Shown here: positions 11,069-21,560 of the stretch, in pieces | How the letters are laid out: every line of letters starts with the position of its first letter | Numbering within the stretch: position 1 is the first letter of the stretch | From: Anastatus disparis | Lineage: Eukaryota; Arthropoda; Insecta; Hymenoptera; Eupelmidae | Reading direction: 5' to 3' | Assembly: GCA_017163975.1 (NCBI GenBank) | Contig: JAFFSR010000032.1 | Coordinates: forward strand, 315,001 to 379,000 | Length of the DNA stretch: 64,000 nucleotides | Notes under the pieces: model-generated | Database searches by the model: none | Told to the model about the DNA's origin: nothing | Seen by the model: the letters and a program-made list of their open reading frames with translations, nothing else | Translations under genes and position numbers: made by a program

Positions 11069-13124
11069 AAATGAAGAAGATCTAAGTTCACCTGAAGAAC
11101 ATTCTCTGGATAGTGATGAAGAGTATATTCCTAAGGGTGAAGAATGAACTGTTGAAAAGTTTGATCAAAAAAGTCTGAACGATTTATTTAGAAAGAGTGG
11201 TTTATCTAAGGAACAATCAGAGTTTATGGCTTCAGAGTTTAAGAGACGAAATATGTTGACAAAGGGTACTAAAGTATGTGCATATCGTAATCGAGAAGAG
11301 CGCTTTAGAAATTATTTCAAGAATGATTCTAATATGGTTTATTGCACGGACGTGAAAGGTCTTATTGATGAATTGAAACCCAACATATACAAACCTGAAA
11401 ATTGGCGACTATTCATTGATTCATCAAAGCGCAGCCTTAAAGCAGTACTCCTCAATATCACAAATAAATATGCTCCTATACCATTAGCAAATTCAACAGT
11501 ACTTAAAGAAGAGTATTCCAATCTTGAACTACTTTTAACGAAAATAAAATATAGAGAACATAAATGGCAAATATGTGGCGATTTAGAGATTTTATCTATG
11601 ATACTTGGACAACAATCTGGATTTACGAAGTACCCATGTTATTTATGCATGTTTGATAGCAGAGATAGAGAAAAACACTATAAAAAGAAAATTTGGCCAT
11701 CAAGAGAATCGTTTGAACCTGGAAAACAGAATGTTATAAAAGATCCACTCGTTAATCCTTCGAAAATTTTGATACCGCCTCTGCATATAAAGCTTGGATT
11801 GATAAAGCAATTAGTTAAAGCTTTGGACAAGGACGGTCAATGCTTCCAATATATAAGCAAAGTATTTCCCCATAAATCTGATGCTAAATTAAATGAAGGT
11901 ATTTTTGATGGTCCTGAAATCCGAACTGTATTTAGAGACGAAAACTTTGAACAAAGCATGACTGATGTTGAAAAGGCAGCATGGTTAAGTTTTAAAGAGG
12001 TATCGACGAAATTTTTGGGTAATGCCAAAGACACGAATTATAAAGCTATTGTGAAAAGAATGGTACACGGAAAAAAGTTTTCACCTTAAAAACTAGTGCT
12101 AGATAATAAAAGGTTAAAATTGCGTGATTTATAATGAAAAAAACCATGACAGTATCATTTTAATCAATGCTAGTTTTACTATTTTACCTTCTAAGGTCCA
12201 GCACATTGATTTTCAATGACTAGCACGGTTTTTTCCAGTGCCAACATCAAAATTTAAGTTCTGCGCATCAGCAGAGAAACTCTAACGACTAGCACGGTTT
12301 TTTTAATAATAAATTCCAGTAGCCTAATATTTTTAGGTTAGAAACTTTTTATGTATATATATCAACGAAAATAAAGTATCATTTATTTAAGGTAATTTAT
12401 ACTTACACTTGAAAAGATTTGTTAATTCAGTGAGATTCCACTCATTTAATATTTTTCGTATAAAATTATCCATTTGGCCCTTATTTCCTATGCAATAAAT
12501 AGAAAAACTTTTGTGTAAAACTTCACAATCGTGCACACTGCTACAATCGAAAATTCGTATACACAAACATACACCAGCGCTGTTATTTAACGTGCTTGGC
12601 ACCCGAAAAAACCGTGCCAAAGGTGGCACTGTAAATTCACGCGTCAGTTATCGAAAATAAATATTTATAGCACTAAAAAATACTACACTGGTATGAATTT
12701 TATTTGTGCTGTCAATAGAGCGAAAAAAATTAATGCCATTCATTACTTTAGAACACACTAGCATTGGAATTTAAACATCTAATCGAATTTAGCATTAGTT
12801 TTACCGGTGAAAACTTTTTTCCGTGTACGTAATTTTGAAAAATTGGGTTGTCTAATGAACTTAAAACTTCATTTTCTTGATTCACACGTTGATCAGTTTC
12901 CTGAAAATAACGGAGACTTTAGTGAAGAGCATGGTGAACGATTTCACCAAGATTTAAAGGAGTTTGAACGTAGATTTCAAGGAAACTGGGGTATCAACAT
13001 GTTAGCAGATTACTGCTGGATGATAAAAAGAGAAACAGCTGCGAAAAAAGGACAAAAACGTGTCAGAAATCCACTACATCGGTCATTCGAAGAGAAACGT
13101 GTACGTAAGCGTAAGCCAATTTAA
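11069..13124 (+). pseudogene. Broken inverted copy of the 617-aa transposase gene
   Basis: This is the right-arm copy of the gene at 8659-10512, beginning at the codons for EEDLSSPEEH; everything upstream is missing. The reading frame is interrupted by a TGA at 11144-11146 where the left copy has a CGA arginine codon, and by the 760 bp insertion at 12066-12825. The open parts are 11226-12089 and 12807-13124. Other differences from the left copy are single substitutions such as H to N in IPLAHST and L to V in IRTLFRD. It cannot make a complete protein. Confidence 0.9.
12066..12825. mobile_element. 760 bp element with 20 bp perfect inverted ends
   Basis: It splits the right-arm gene copy; comparison with the uninterrupted left arm fixes the boundaries. 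The ends read CACGGAAAAAAGTTTTCACC and its exact complement. The target in the intact copy is GGTACGT; the duplication reads as TA, or as GTAC if the outer CA/TG bases are counted as host. Internal copies of AGCACGGTTTTTT occur near 12221 and 12288, and TTGGCAC..GTGCCAA is inverted near 12596. No coding region of note. TA duplication fits Tc1/mariner-type elements, but the superfamily is not certain. Confidence 0.85.
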
Positions 13125-13137
13125 AAAAAACATCGGA

Positions 13138-13163
13138 AGAGAGAGAGAGAGAGAGAGAGAGAG
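13138..13163. repeat. (GA)n microsatellite
   Basis: Right-arm counterpart of the (TC)n at 8610-8646. Confidence 0.9.
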
Positions 13164-13797
13164 GCAAACATAGACAAAATGTTAAGTTTAACGTACACAA
13201 TAGGCTAAGTTAATATCTTGAATTTACAGTCAATGCTGTGAAAGACTCTAAAATTAGTATTTCAGACGTAAAATTTTTAAAAAATCGATAAATTTACCAT
13301 ATACAGTTCTTGTCACCGCCCTCTAGAAGTAGTTTTTACACAATCTGACTTCAAATTCATGATCAGCAATCTGAAAAACCCCCAGGATAGTATTTCCAAT
13401 GTTTATCGACTCTTCAAAAGACGCATGATTAAATTTTAATATTGTTTAAATCCATTTTAGGCAAAATTTCGACTTTTACCGATTTCCTCATCTTTTCAGC
13501 CCCATACAGAGGACTAGAATCGCGTTAAAAAAATTTGAAGGTATGGTTTCCCGTGTATTTTTTCCCGTAGAATTCGATTTTGAAGTCCAATTAACCGTAT
13601 CTCATGATTTGTTTTTTCTAGACTCGAAAAACCGCAAAAAAACCGTAAAAAATGAGGTTTTTTCAATAAAACTCTGAGAAAAGGTAAGAAAACCCTATAT
13701 TTTTATTACAGATTCGGATTCAGCGTCGAAAAATACATGGGAATATGTATGTCCGGTCAAAAGTTCAGACATTTTTTTTCATTTTGTGGGCCTGTGT

Positions 13798-14640
13798 AAT
13801 AAGAGGCGAGTATATGGCACTGTACGTTACCAGTGATCAACCGGAAATCCAAATGACAATTAAAACAAAATAAAAAGAAAATCAACTATTTTCTACAACA
13901 ACCGAAACGATAATGAGGCACGAAGAAGAAGGAATTGAACGTGGAGCGTTGGTCGCTTCTTCTTCACTATTGCTCTCTTCGTTACTCTTGTTGTATCCTA
14001 TCTACTGTCTCTTTCCTAATTCGCGATTTCCTAATCAAATCAAGTTCTTTTTGCTAAGTTTCCTTAACTACAGTGGTGTAGTATTGTAACGTTTGGCCTT
14101 TTTGCCTCGATTAGATCTTGATGTCGTAGGCGTCAGACTTTTAGAGGGCGCTGCAGATGGTTGATTTAATGGGGAAAAATTTAATCAAATATTTAATGGG
14201 GATTAAAAGAAATTAATCCCCATTAAATATTTGAAAAGAATAAAATATAAATGATTAAGAAAAGAAATAATATTAATTAGAAGAATTAATAAATAAATGA
14301 TATAAAGCTAACCTATCTTTACGTACTAAGTGATACTGTTCGTGAGAGGAAGCAGGACGGGTACTGCGGACTGGTGATTAAGTTTAAACACGATAATTTG
14401 GATTTAGACTTAAACTATCTTTTTTTTTTTAATTTATTAATAAAAATGAAAAGAATATCAAAATAATTACAACGCCGATTAAATAATAATACTGAATGAC
14501 AAAAGAAAACTTATAATTGTATGTAATAACATTTCGTACGTTGAAAAAGAAAAGAAAAATCTTTGGTTGTCTTCTTGATCGCTAGGTGACGCTGGCTCGT
14601 ATTTATCGGCTGTAACAAATAAAACAAAAAAAAAAATACA
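13798..14640. other. Noncoding DNA; possible LTR start
   Basis: No gene. A sequence starting TGTAACGTTTGGCC at about 14086 looks like the 5' edge of an insect LTR, and the more GC-rich block that follows to about 15115 could be the rest of a solo LTR. No matching end, target duplication or primer-binding site was found, so this remains a guess. Confidence 0.25.
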
Positions 14641-14857
14641 TCCGTAAATTATATAACAATATAGACTCGGCGGGTAAATTCGCGACCTTCTTTATCGGCG
14701 GAGTTCGGCGACGTCGGTAACGGAGCCAGGTAAGGTAAAGCAGGAAAATTAGAAAGGTAACCCTCTAAACCATGATTGGAGAAGAGGGGGAGACTTTTGG
14801 TCGAAGACCAACGGAGGAGTCTACCTTGATCAGCGATGGTGGGGGTAGTAACTAGGA

Positions 14858-14890
14858 GTCAGTGTCAGGCAATCCCACCCTTACACTGAC
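14858..14890. other. Same-loop hairpin 1
   Basis: Perfect 8 bp stem GTCAGTGT/ACACTGAC closing the 17-nt loop CAGGCAATCCCACCCTT. Confidence 0.85.
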
Positions 14891-14903
14891 GGAAAGATAG
14901 GAG

Positions 14904-14934
14904 GCTATGTCAAGCAATCCCACCCTTACATAGC
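14904..14934. other. Same-loop hairpin 2
   Basis: Perfect 7 bp stem GCTATGT/ACATAGC closing the loop CAAGCAATCCCACCCTT, which differs by one base from hairpin 1 while the stem differs at several paired positions. Confidence 0.85.
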
Positions 14935-14963
14935 TGGAGACAGGAGTATAGGTAAGGATAACT

Positions 14964-14999
14964 CCTACTGTGCCAAGCAATCCCACTCTTACACAGAGG
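14964..14999. other. Same-loop hairpin 3
   Basis: Stem CTGTG/CACAG, extendable by CCT/AGG across a bulged A, with a C-A mismatch next to the loop CAAGCAATCCCACTCTT. The loop is one base different from hairpin 2; the stem is again different. Confidence 0.75.
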
Positions 15000-15149
15000 A
15001 AGCGTCTCCATGCTGGCTCGGCGGCTCGCTTATATATGCTACGGAGCTCGCTATTCCCGTTGCGGGAGTAGAGCCTCATAGCGACTGAGCGCAAGTATTA
15101 AGTCTAGCGCGACTTTTGAATCGTCGCAGTATACTACTCTATAAATTAT

Positions 15150-15640
15150 AACGATATTAAAATTAAGACTGATGAGATTAAATTAAATAAAGAAAAAAAA
15201 GAATTAAAAAAAATAAATGAAAAAGAAGCTTTATGCACAACAGGATTTAATCAGAAAATGGTAACAGAACAATCGAATTGATGTAAAGAAAATTCTGAAT
15301 AAGACATAATTATAAAAATGCAAAAACAAAAGTAACGATAAATTAGAACTAAGGCGTGTTTGTAATATTTAAGAAAGAAAAAATTATATGATAATAATGA
15401 AAATCGACCATATAAATTTGAAAAATATTAAATATTCATAAGATAATAAAAATGAAATTGAAAACACAATACTGATAAATTATAACAAATACGTCTAAAT
15501 AAGGCTTTCCGTAAGAAAGAAGCTTACATGAAAATAAAAAAAGAACAACCAAATAAATATAAAGGGTACTGATAAAATAGAACAAATACGTACAAATGAA
15601 GCTACACGTAAGCAAAAGCTTATATAAAAATCAAATAAAA
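15150..15640 (+). pseudogene. Relic of Helitron-type N-terminal repeat
   Basis: In the plus frames around 15480-15620 the translation includes EQIRTNEATRK and AYMKIKKEQPNKYK. These match the ~49-residue repeats found on the minus strand at 35700-36350 (EQIRANETLRKKEAYIKIKE). Such basic repeats are common at the N-terminus of animal Helitron Rep/helicase proteins. At least two unit remnants are visible, with stops. The relic ends abruptly at about 15640, where the minus-strand non-LTR element begins. Confidence 0.55.
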
Positions 15641-15659
15641 AATTCCTTGTATCTTGGTC

Positions 15660-16161
15660 CAAGGCATGTTTATAAGATTCTAATAATCGTAAAGTACCAT
15701 GTATTCTACAAATCGTTAAAGAGACCTGTTTGTTCCAATCGAGTGTAGAGGATATCCATGGACCAAGATTTTTGACTACTGAGGAATATGGAACAACTGT
15801 ATCACCAACTAAGATGTCAGGAACAGAGCTATTCCTTAAACAAGAGATGTATTGCTCGCTACCTATAAGTATAGTCTAAGCTTTTCCCGCATTCAGAAGT
15901 AAGCCATTATCATCCATCCATTTAACCACAGAGGCAATCTCATGATTCATGATACTGACCTCCTCCAGCAAAAAGAATATGACTAATTGAAGACAAGAAA
16001 GATGAGGTATCGTTTATATAAACCATAAACAACAGCAGCCTTAGGACACTGCTCTGAGGGACACCAGCTGACACCTGTGACAATCCCGTTATATTATTTA
16101 AATCGCCCATCACGGAGTATGTGCGATTTAATAAATATGAAGCGAAACATTTGATAACCAT
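15660..16161 (-). pseudogene. Reverse transcriptase relic, damaged active site
   Basis: The minus translation has SYLLNRTYSVMGD, SAGVPQSSVLRLLLF, VYINDTSSFLSS and HILFAGGGQ. In working elements the last block is F/YADD followed by D or T; here both aspartates are glycines, so catalysis is lost. The consensus GVPQGSVLGPLLF is also altered. Downstream, WMDDNGLLLNAGKA, GDTVVPYSSVVKNLG and LDWNKQV are the usual thumb region, separated by stops. Confidence 0.85.
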
Positions 16162-16655
16162 GTCTTAGCAGTTTATGGTACGCAGTTTAATGAGTAATTT
16201 ACAATAAGGAACTCTATTAAAAACCTTAGAAAAATCGTAAAGAAGTAGCAATGTGATCATATGGCTAACGATAGCAATCCTACAGTCACCCAGTAAGTTT
16301 AACAAAGCTGTTTGGATACAATGACCCTTTCTAAACTAAGCTTGGTATGGATCAAGTAAAAAATTTGCTTCAAGATGATATGAGAACTGAGTATGAACAA
16401 CCCTCTCCAAAACTTTTGAAACCTTACAAAGTTTGGTGATGGGACGAGTCTGAGATGGGTTGTCTATCTTGGTTTGCTTAGCAAGTGGTAATAAAAAGCT
16501 CTCTTCCAGGCTGCTAAAAAATAGCCATGGATAAGAGAGTCGTTAATGATAGCAGTAAGACTATCGGCTATGGAACCATCCATCATCTTAAGCATATTAG
16601 CAAAAATTTGGTCTGCACCCGCTGCTTTAAGGCTAACTGATTGTGAAATGTTAAT

Positions 16656-17042
16656 TTAACTTATAGAATTAGCTGGCACAAAATCGAAGAATAAAATATC
16701 AGATCTGAATGGGGTTGACCGAACATGTTCAATGTCAGCATCAGTCAGTGTAGGATTAAGCGATGAAACTGAAGTGTAATGTTTCAAGAGCACTGATGAA
16801 GAAAAATATTTAAGAGGAGACGGCAAAGTGTTGTTAGAAAGGCTCAACTTACAAAGTTTAGACCACTTATTTTTGACTGTGGGCGCTGATGAAAGTTTGT
16901 TTGCAATAAAGTCATTCTTTGACTTAGACAGTGAGTTTGGAACTTGATGACGAAGTGATTCAAAGCAAGCATAATCGGTAACCGAGCCAGATTTCCGAGC
17001 CAAACGATAGCAGTTTTCACGTTGTTTCATAAGCCAACGCAA
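16656..17042 (-). pseudogene. Endonuclease-RT linker fragment
   Basis: An open 128-codon stretch with LMKQRENCYRLARKSGS and FIANKLSSAPTVKNKW, the typical linker between endonuclease and RT in Jockey/CR1-type ORF2 proteins. It lies in order between the two domains. Confidence 0.65.
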
Positions 17043-17493
17043 ATCATGACAAACCCATGGTTCATGCTTGCTAGAAATCTTGATTATTCTTGTTAAAGCA
17101 AATTTATCAAAGACATCGACAATATTGGAGGTAAAGGTGCCAACCTTATTACTAATAAATTAACTACTCAACTCAAGAGAAGATTGATAAAAGATATTTG
17201 GTCTAGTGCTAAAAGAATAAGGAAAATCAGACAACACATTTACAGATAGAGTATACAACGGACTCGCAGGAAAACATGAAGAAAAACTATGAATGACAGC
17301 AGACTTTAGAACATCTATGTTACAATCTCAAAAGTTCCTGGTTACCAAAAATCTGATAACTTTTTCAGACTCAGCAAACTTTGATTTGATTTTAATTGAA
17401 TTATGACCAGCAATAAATGGGACAATTGATTTCTCCTAAGATAGTAGAGCTAAACTATCATTAATAAAGAACCAATTGGACCAAGTATGAGAG

Positions 17494-18095
17494 TCATGAT
17501 CTGCAGTGAATACATTGTGAGTAGCTCCAGAGGGCACTAAGAATAGTAAAAAAAGAGACAAAATAAGACCTAAGAGCATCTAAGACGTAGGGAGATTTGA
17601 GCAAATCCATATTGAAGTCCCCAGTAATGATGATGTTCTTGTAGTCATATACATACACCGAAAAAGCGTTAAAGAGATTGTCTAAAGGAGAAGCATTAAG
17701 CCTTACATAGACTTCACAACATAGCAAAGAGTTGACGCTATCACTTATATCTTATAAGAGAAATTCCAGAATATTGTCAAAAGTCAGATCAGAGTGGTGT
17801 GAAATCCTTGTTATTAAACTACTACGGACATAATCATCAACATTACCACCAGTCTTACCCTGTCTATTGAGTCGAAAGAATTCGTATCTATCTATATTTA
17901 TGACACAACTGAAATCAGATTCCGTAAGAATAAGGTCTGTATAATCGTAAAAATATCAAAATCTTTAGTCTTACACTGAAATTCAATTTCATTGAAATGA
18001 GTTCTAATACGATTTACATTCGCGTGAGAAATACGCACAAAATCTTTAGATAAGTTAAAACCTAAATAATTACTTGACTGACTAGAGAACGGCAC
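17494..18095 (-). pseudogene. AP-endonuclease domain relic
   Basis: The minus translation includes ISHANVNRIRTHFNEIE at the N-terminal side and IIITGDFNMDLLKS, the GDFN catalytic motif of exonuclease-endonuclease-phosphatase domains. Stops and frameshifts break it into two pieces. In an intact element it would nick target DNA for target-primed reverse transcription. Confidence 0.8.
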
Positions 18096-18654
18096 AATGG
18101 ACGAAACAACCTGCGAGTCACATTAAACTCTTTTTTTTATTGAAGGCAATAAAGCCAAATCAGCTTCAGAAACAGTAAAAATAGAAAAGGAGTCATTTGT
18201 GCGCTTTAAGTAGACCTTAAAGTTATATACAAGAAAATCACTTATCAAGTTCCTTCTAGGCTACCTTAGCCTTACTTAGCACAGAATATACCTTCTTAGG
18301 CCAGATACCGCGAATGAAGATCTTGGAATTTCCGCTACAGCTGAAAAGACGCTAATACGGAAACTCATGCAGCCTAGAGGACGCCCCCACTATACGGTCA
18401 CGGATATGAGTAGAGGAACACTGAACACCTATCGAGTTTTCATTACCCACCTCCATAGCCTTATTATCCTGAAGGATCGGAGGTGACCATTAACAAGTAC
18501 GAAGAAAATAAGATTTCTCAATATTAAGTTCCATAGGTGTAAGAATCTTAAGAAAATTGTCGAGGTTCAGAGGATCAATTTCTAAGGGCAAGTCTGTAAC
18601 CGGAATCGCACAAAAATCCTTGAAAGGACGAGACAATAAAGTTTGAGTGCACTC

Positions 18655-19236
18655 TCAATGACTGTCAAGTCTACAAGAGTTTGCAGAATATTCCTCTTTG
18701 GCTTCCTTCGAAGCAGTTTCTAAGTTATCCATCCTCAATGCTATATCCTTTATATCAGCCAAGATTTCAGCCAGAGTACCCATAATACTATTCTTAAACT
18801 CCAAAAACCACAATGGAGGAGTTTTACCAGATTTATCAGGCGTATCACATTCTCTTCTCATTGCGACATCATCTGTCAACTCAGAAAACTTTAAAAAAAG
18901 AGGCCTATCCACGGACACTACTCCAACAAAAAGCAAAGATACGTTATCCACGTAATGCGACGACGGGGAAAGCAGAGTGGGTGTAGACGCCTCACATTGC
19001 AATGTAGACTGATCAGAGTAAAAAAAACAGTCTCCTATGCTAGAGCAACGTCTACGCTGCAACGGTTCGAGTGAAGTGTTGGACAAAGCCATACCCCTTT
19101 TATTCGCTTGAAGCAACGATTTGCTGCTTCCAGGCACGATCTTGCACAGCACCAGCAGTTGAATTTCCCGTGTTACTTTCACGTGACTTATATGCACGTG
19201 TAAAGGATGCACAGCAAGCGAATCTACGTTCTCCAA
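18655..19236 (-). pseudogene. ORF1-like frame of the non-LTR element
   Basis: 193 codons open, upstream of the endonuclease on the same strand. The C-terminal half has a possible short coiled coil (ILADIKDIALRMDNLETASK), as in ORF1 RNA-binding proteins. I recognise no zinc knuckle. Assignment to ORF1 rests mainly on position. Past its stop the frame decays into ORF1-like fragments towards 18100. Confidence 0.45.
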
Positions 19237-19276
19237 TAAACCACGTGGACTCGTCTCCGTCTCTTCGTAATTACAT

Positions 19277-19279
<3 letters not shown>

Positions 19280-19358
<79 letters not shown>
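19280..19358. repeat. (TA)n microsatellite
   Basis: About 40 uninterrupted AT dinucleotides; part of the composite repeat that recurs at 43799. Confidence 0.95.
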
Positions 19359-19362
<4 letters not shown>

Positions 19363-19510
19363 TCATTATATTAAAGTGAAGAATTAATTATATCTTTTGA
19401 ATTATTGTCACATACATACATACACATATACTCGTGCACCTTTAACAGACACATACACGCATACACATACATACATATACACACATATACGCATATAAAC
19501 ATACACAATA
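19359..19510 (+). repeat. Composite repeat, unique and CA-rich part
   Basis: After the TA tract come TTTCATTATATTA, AATTATTGTCACATACATAC, TCGTGCACCTTTAACAGACA and a CA-rich tract ending CACAATATCCGT. The same blocks recur in the same order at 43832-44060, so this is a dispersed repeat and not only microsatellite expansion. Confidence 0.75.
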
Positions 19511-19805
19511 TCCGTCACTCCGTCTCCGTCATCGTCTCTCTGTCTCCGTTTCTCCAACTCCATATCTCCATCTTCATCTCTCCGTCTCCGTTTCCCCGTT
19601 TTTCTGTCTCCGTATCTCCGTCTCTATGGCTCCGTCTCTCAGTCACCATCGCTCAATCTCCGACTCTCCCTCACCGTCACTCCGTCTCCGTCTGTCCGTC
19701 TCCGTTTCTCCGTCTCTCCGTTTCCGTTCCCCTGTCCCCGTTTCTCCATCTCCATTTTTTCGTCTCTATTTTTCCGTCTCCGTCTCTTTGTCTCCGTCTC
19801 TCCAC
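19511..19805. repeat. CCGTCTC minisatellite
   Basis: Imperfect tandem CCGTCTCCGTCTCT units. A much shorter version follows the CA tract at 44049-44095. The long open frames here are by-products of this repeat. Confidence 0.85.
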
Positions 19806-19854
19806 AATCACATTACTACTTATATATATTTTTCTATATATAGTTGTAAGACAA

Positions 19855-20060
19855 TATTCAACCGACCCCCCCCCAGCCCCCCTCAAATGTCTGTCGGTAC
19901 AGCCCCCCTCAAATTACGTTGTAATTCCTCTTATAAAAAGCCATTACAAAATTAACGTAACTGAGGCCCCCCCTCAGCCCTTCTCTCAATTCTTATAGCC
20001 CCCCCTCAATATGCCCCCTCTAACTCTTTATAGCCCTCCCTCATCATGCCCTTCCCCTCA
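19855..20060. repeat. C-rich AGCCCCCCTCAA repeats
   Basis: About eight imperfect units of AGCCCCCCTCAAAT type with C-runs up to nine. Confidence 0.8.
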
Positions 20061-20399
20061 CTATGATATTATGTTTTAGTAATTAGTAATAAAAAAATAT
20101 TTTTATCATTAATAATATTCTATTATTATAATAACAATTATAAGTAATTGAATATTATTATAATTAGTAATATTTTATTATTATGATTGTAACTGTGACT
20201 AATTAATAATATAAAGTTTTTTCACTGCATTTCATTCATATTCTAATATTGAATTTCAATAATGAAAAAAACTATTATTATTAATATTGCATTAATATAA
20301 TTGCAAACATAACTAATTGATAATACAAAGCTTCCTCTCTGCATTTCCTTTATTCAGATAAATATATAATATTTTGATTTCTATATATTGTATTTTTAT
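20061..20399. other. AT-rich DNA, no gene
   Basis: Repeated AATATTATTA-type words; no coding or mobile-element signal. Confidence 0.35.
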
Positions 20400-20622
20400 T
20401 TTTATTGTTTTTTGTCGCTAAAAAACTTCATATAAGCATACAAATATATTGTTTGTTGTTGCTGAAAAAAGATTACAAATTTATTTTTCATAATTGTCAA
20501 AAGAAACTTACAAATTTATATCTTATTGTCGCTGAAAGAAGCGTACAAATTTATTGTTTATTTTTGCTAAAAAAGCTTACAAATTCATTTATTATTGTCG
20601 CTGAAGCGTACAAATCTATATT
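20400..20622. repeat. ~40-55 bp tandem repeat
   Basis: About five imperfect units built around TTGTCGCTGAAAGAAGC and GTACAAATTTATTGTTTA. It directly abuts the left end of the next transposon. Confidence 0.75.
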
Positions 20623-21351
20623 ATATGGCTGATTCCATTCAGATTCATGCAGGCCGTCACTGATCGAATTTTTTTTTTTCTTCTAAGTAATAAAAATACC
20701 TTTTATTATGTATATAAAGATAAAATTTACCTCGTAGAACGCTCAAAAAATTTTTTTTTTTTACTACGGCAATTCTAGTGTTGGATGTAAAAACGAAAAT
20801 TCAAAAATTGAAAATGAACCTCTACTTTTAAATGACTATAGCTCCGTCAATTTTTAACCTTTTCGAGCGTTCTTTTAACAAAAGTGTGCGGAATTTTGTC
20901 TAGTTTTAAATGCAATCTCGATTTTCGTAATACGATTTGATCTCACTAAATTATTTACGAAAAACCGAAAAAATGCGATTTTTTTCAAACACGATTTTCT
21001 CAAAAACTATATTTTTTTTTGAAATTTTTATATGATTTTATACATAATAAATACAAACTTTTAGGGTGGGTAAGAATATGCGATGTTGCCTTATTTTTTT
21101 TTAACAGATTTTTAAACGTTTTTTTTATATTTTCGATTTTAAAACATTGATACCATGGCGCATTGTACTATTTTTCCAACTTTACGTGTTCTTACAACTA
21201 TTTTTATGCTTTTATTTATTAATATATCAAAAATATCAACAATAATCTTTAAAATAAACCCCTGATCGAATATTTTGATCAATTAGAACCAAAGTTATGA
21301 CGATTTAAAGTTTAAAAAAAATGCTGAAACTTTAAATAAATATATTTACTT

Positions 21352-21424
21352 TGAATTTTGAATTTTGAATTTTGAATTTGAATTTTGAATTTTGAATTTT
21401 GAATTTTGAATTTGAATTTTGAAA
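21352..21424. repeat. (GAATTTT)n repeat
   Basis: About ten units of TTTTGAA or TTTGAA between the inner edge of the left inverted end and the gene's 3' side. It has no counterpart in the right end. Confidence 0.9.
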
Positions 21425-21560
21425 AGGTGAGTTTTTTAAATACTAAAATATATTATTTGGTCATTTTCAATAAACAAATAATATGCGATACAATTGAGAA
21501 AAAACACTAATGAATTGAGAACTAATGTGAATAAAAAAATCCGAATTCGAATAAAACCTT

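Larger units (their letters stand above)
7976..13797. mobile_element. Large palindromic transposon, two inverted transposase copies
   Basis: The left terminus reads ACACAGGCCCACAAAATG and the right terminus is its exact complement ending TGTGGGCCTGTGT at 13797. The arms 7976-9952 and 11069-13797 are inverted copies of the same DNA, about 1.97 kb each after removing the 760 bp insertion in the right arm; by eye they differ at only a few positions. Each arm holds the 3' part of the 617-codon gene plus ~650 bp of 3' noncoding DNA. The ~1.1 kb centre holds the gene's 5' end and a GC-rich segment. No clear target duplication is seen (GATA outside left, AATA outside right). It may be one element with giant inverted repeats or two head-to-head copies. 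Confidence 0.75.
14641..15120. other. GC-rich hairpin-dense noncoding block
   Basis: The block is clearly richer in GC than its surroundings and packed with inverted repeats. Seen directly: CCCTCT/AGAGGG (14761-14788); AGACT/AGTCT enclosing TTGGTC-GAA-GACCAA (14791-14822); CTACC/GGTAG (14821-14848); the three same-loop hairpins at 14858-14996; and CTATTCCCG-TTG-CGGGAGTAG with one G-T pair (15051-15071). A TATATA lies near 15031. Whether this is an LTR leader, a structured RNA or something else is unknown. No convincing protein is encoded. Confidence 0.5.
15645..19236 (-). mobile_element. Decayed non-LTR retrotransposon (Jockey/CR1-like)
   Basis: Read on the minus strand, the order is an ORF1-like frame (18655-19236), an apurinic-endonuclease domain (about 17490-18095), a linker (16656-17042) and a reverse transcriptase (about 15660-16650). 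All parts carry frameshifts or stops. The order endonuclease then RT with no RNase H seen fits the Jockey/CR1/L2 group. No poly-A or microsatellite tail is evident at 15645, so the 3' end is probably lost. Confidence 0.8.

Noticed and set aside
7976..13797. Polinton/Maverick element
   Set aside because: No polymerase B, integrase, ATPase or capsid genes between the inverted arms.
14858..14999. CRISPR-like repeat array
   Set aside because: Only three short units with variable arms, in eukaryotic TE-rich DNA, and no cas genes.
14852..15094. 80-codon minus-strand frame with repeated RVGL
   Set aside because: The repeats are the conserved hairpin loops read in frame; stems vary without regard to coding.
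14086..15115. Solo LTR starting TGTAACG
   Set aside because: No matching terminal inverted bases or target duplication found; kept only as a possibility.
19405..19998. 197-codon Ser/Pro/Leu-rich open frame
   Set aside because: It is the translation of CA and CCGTCTC repeats and C-runs.
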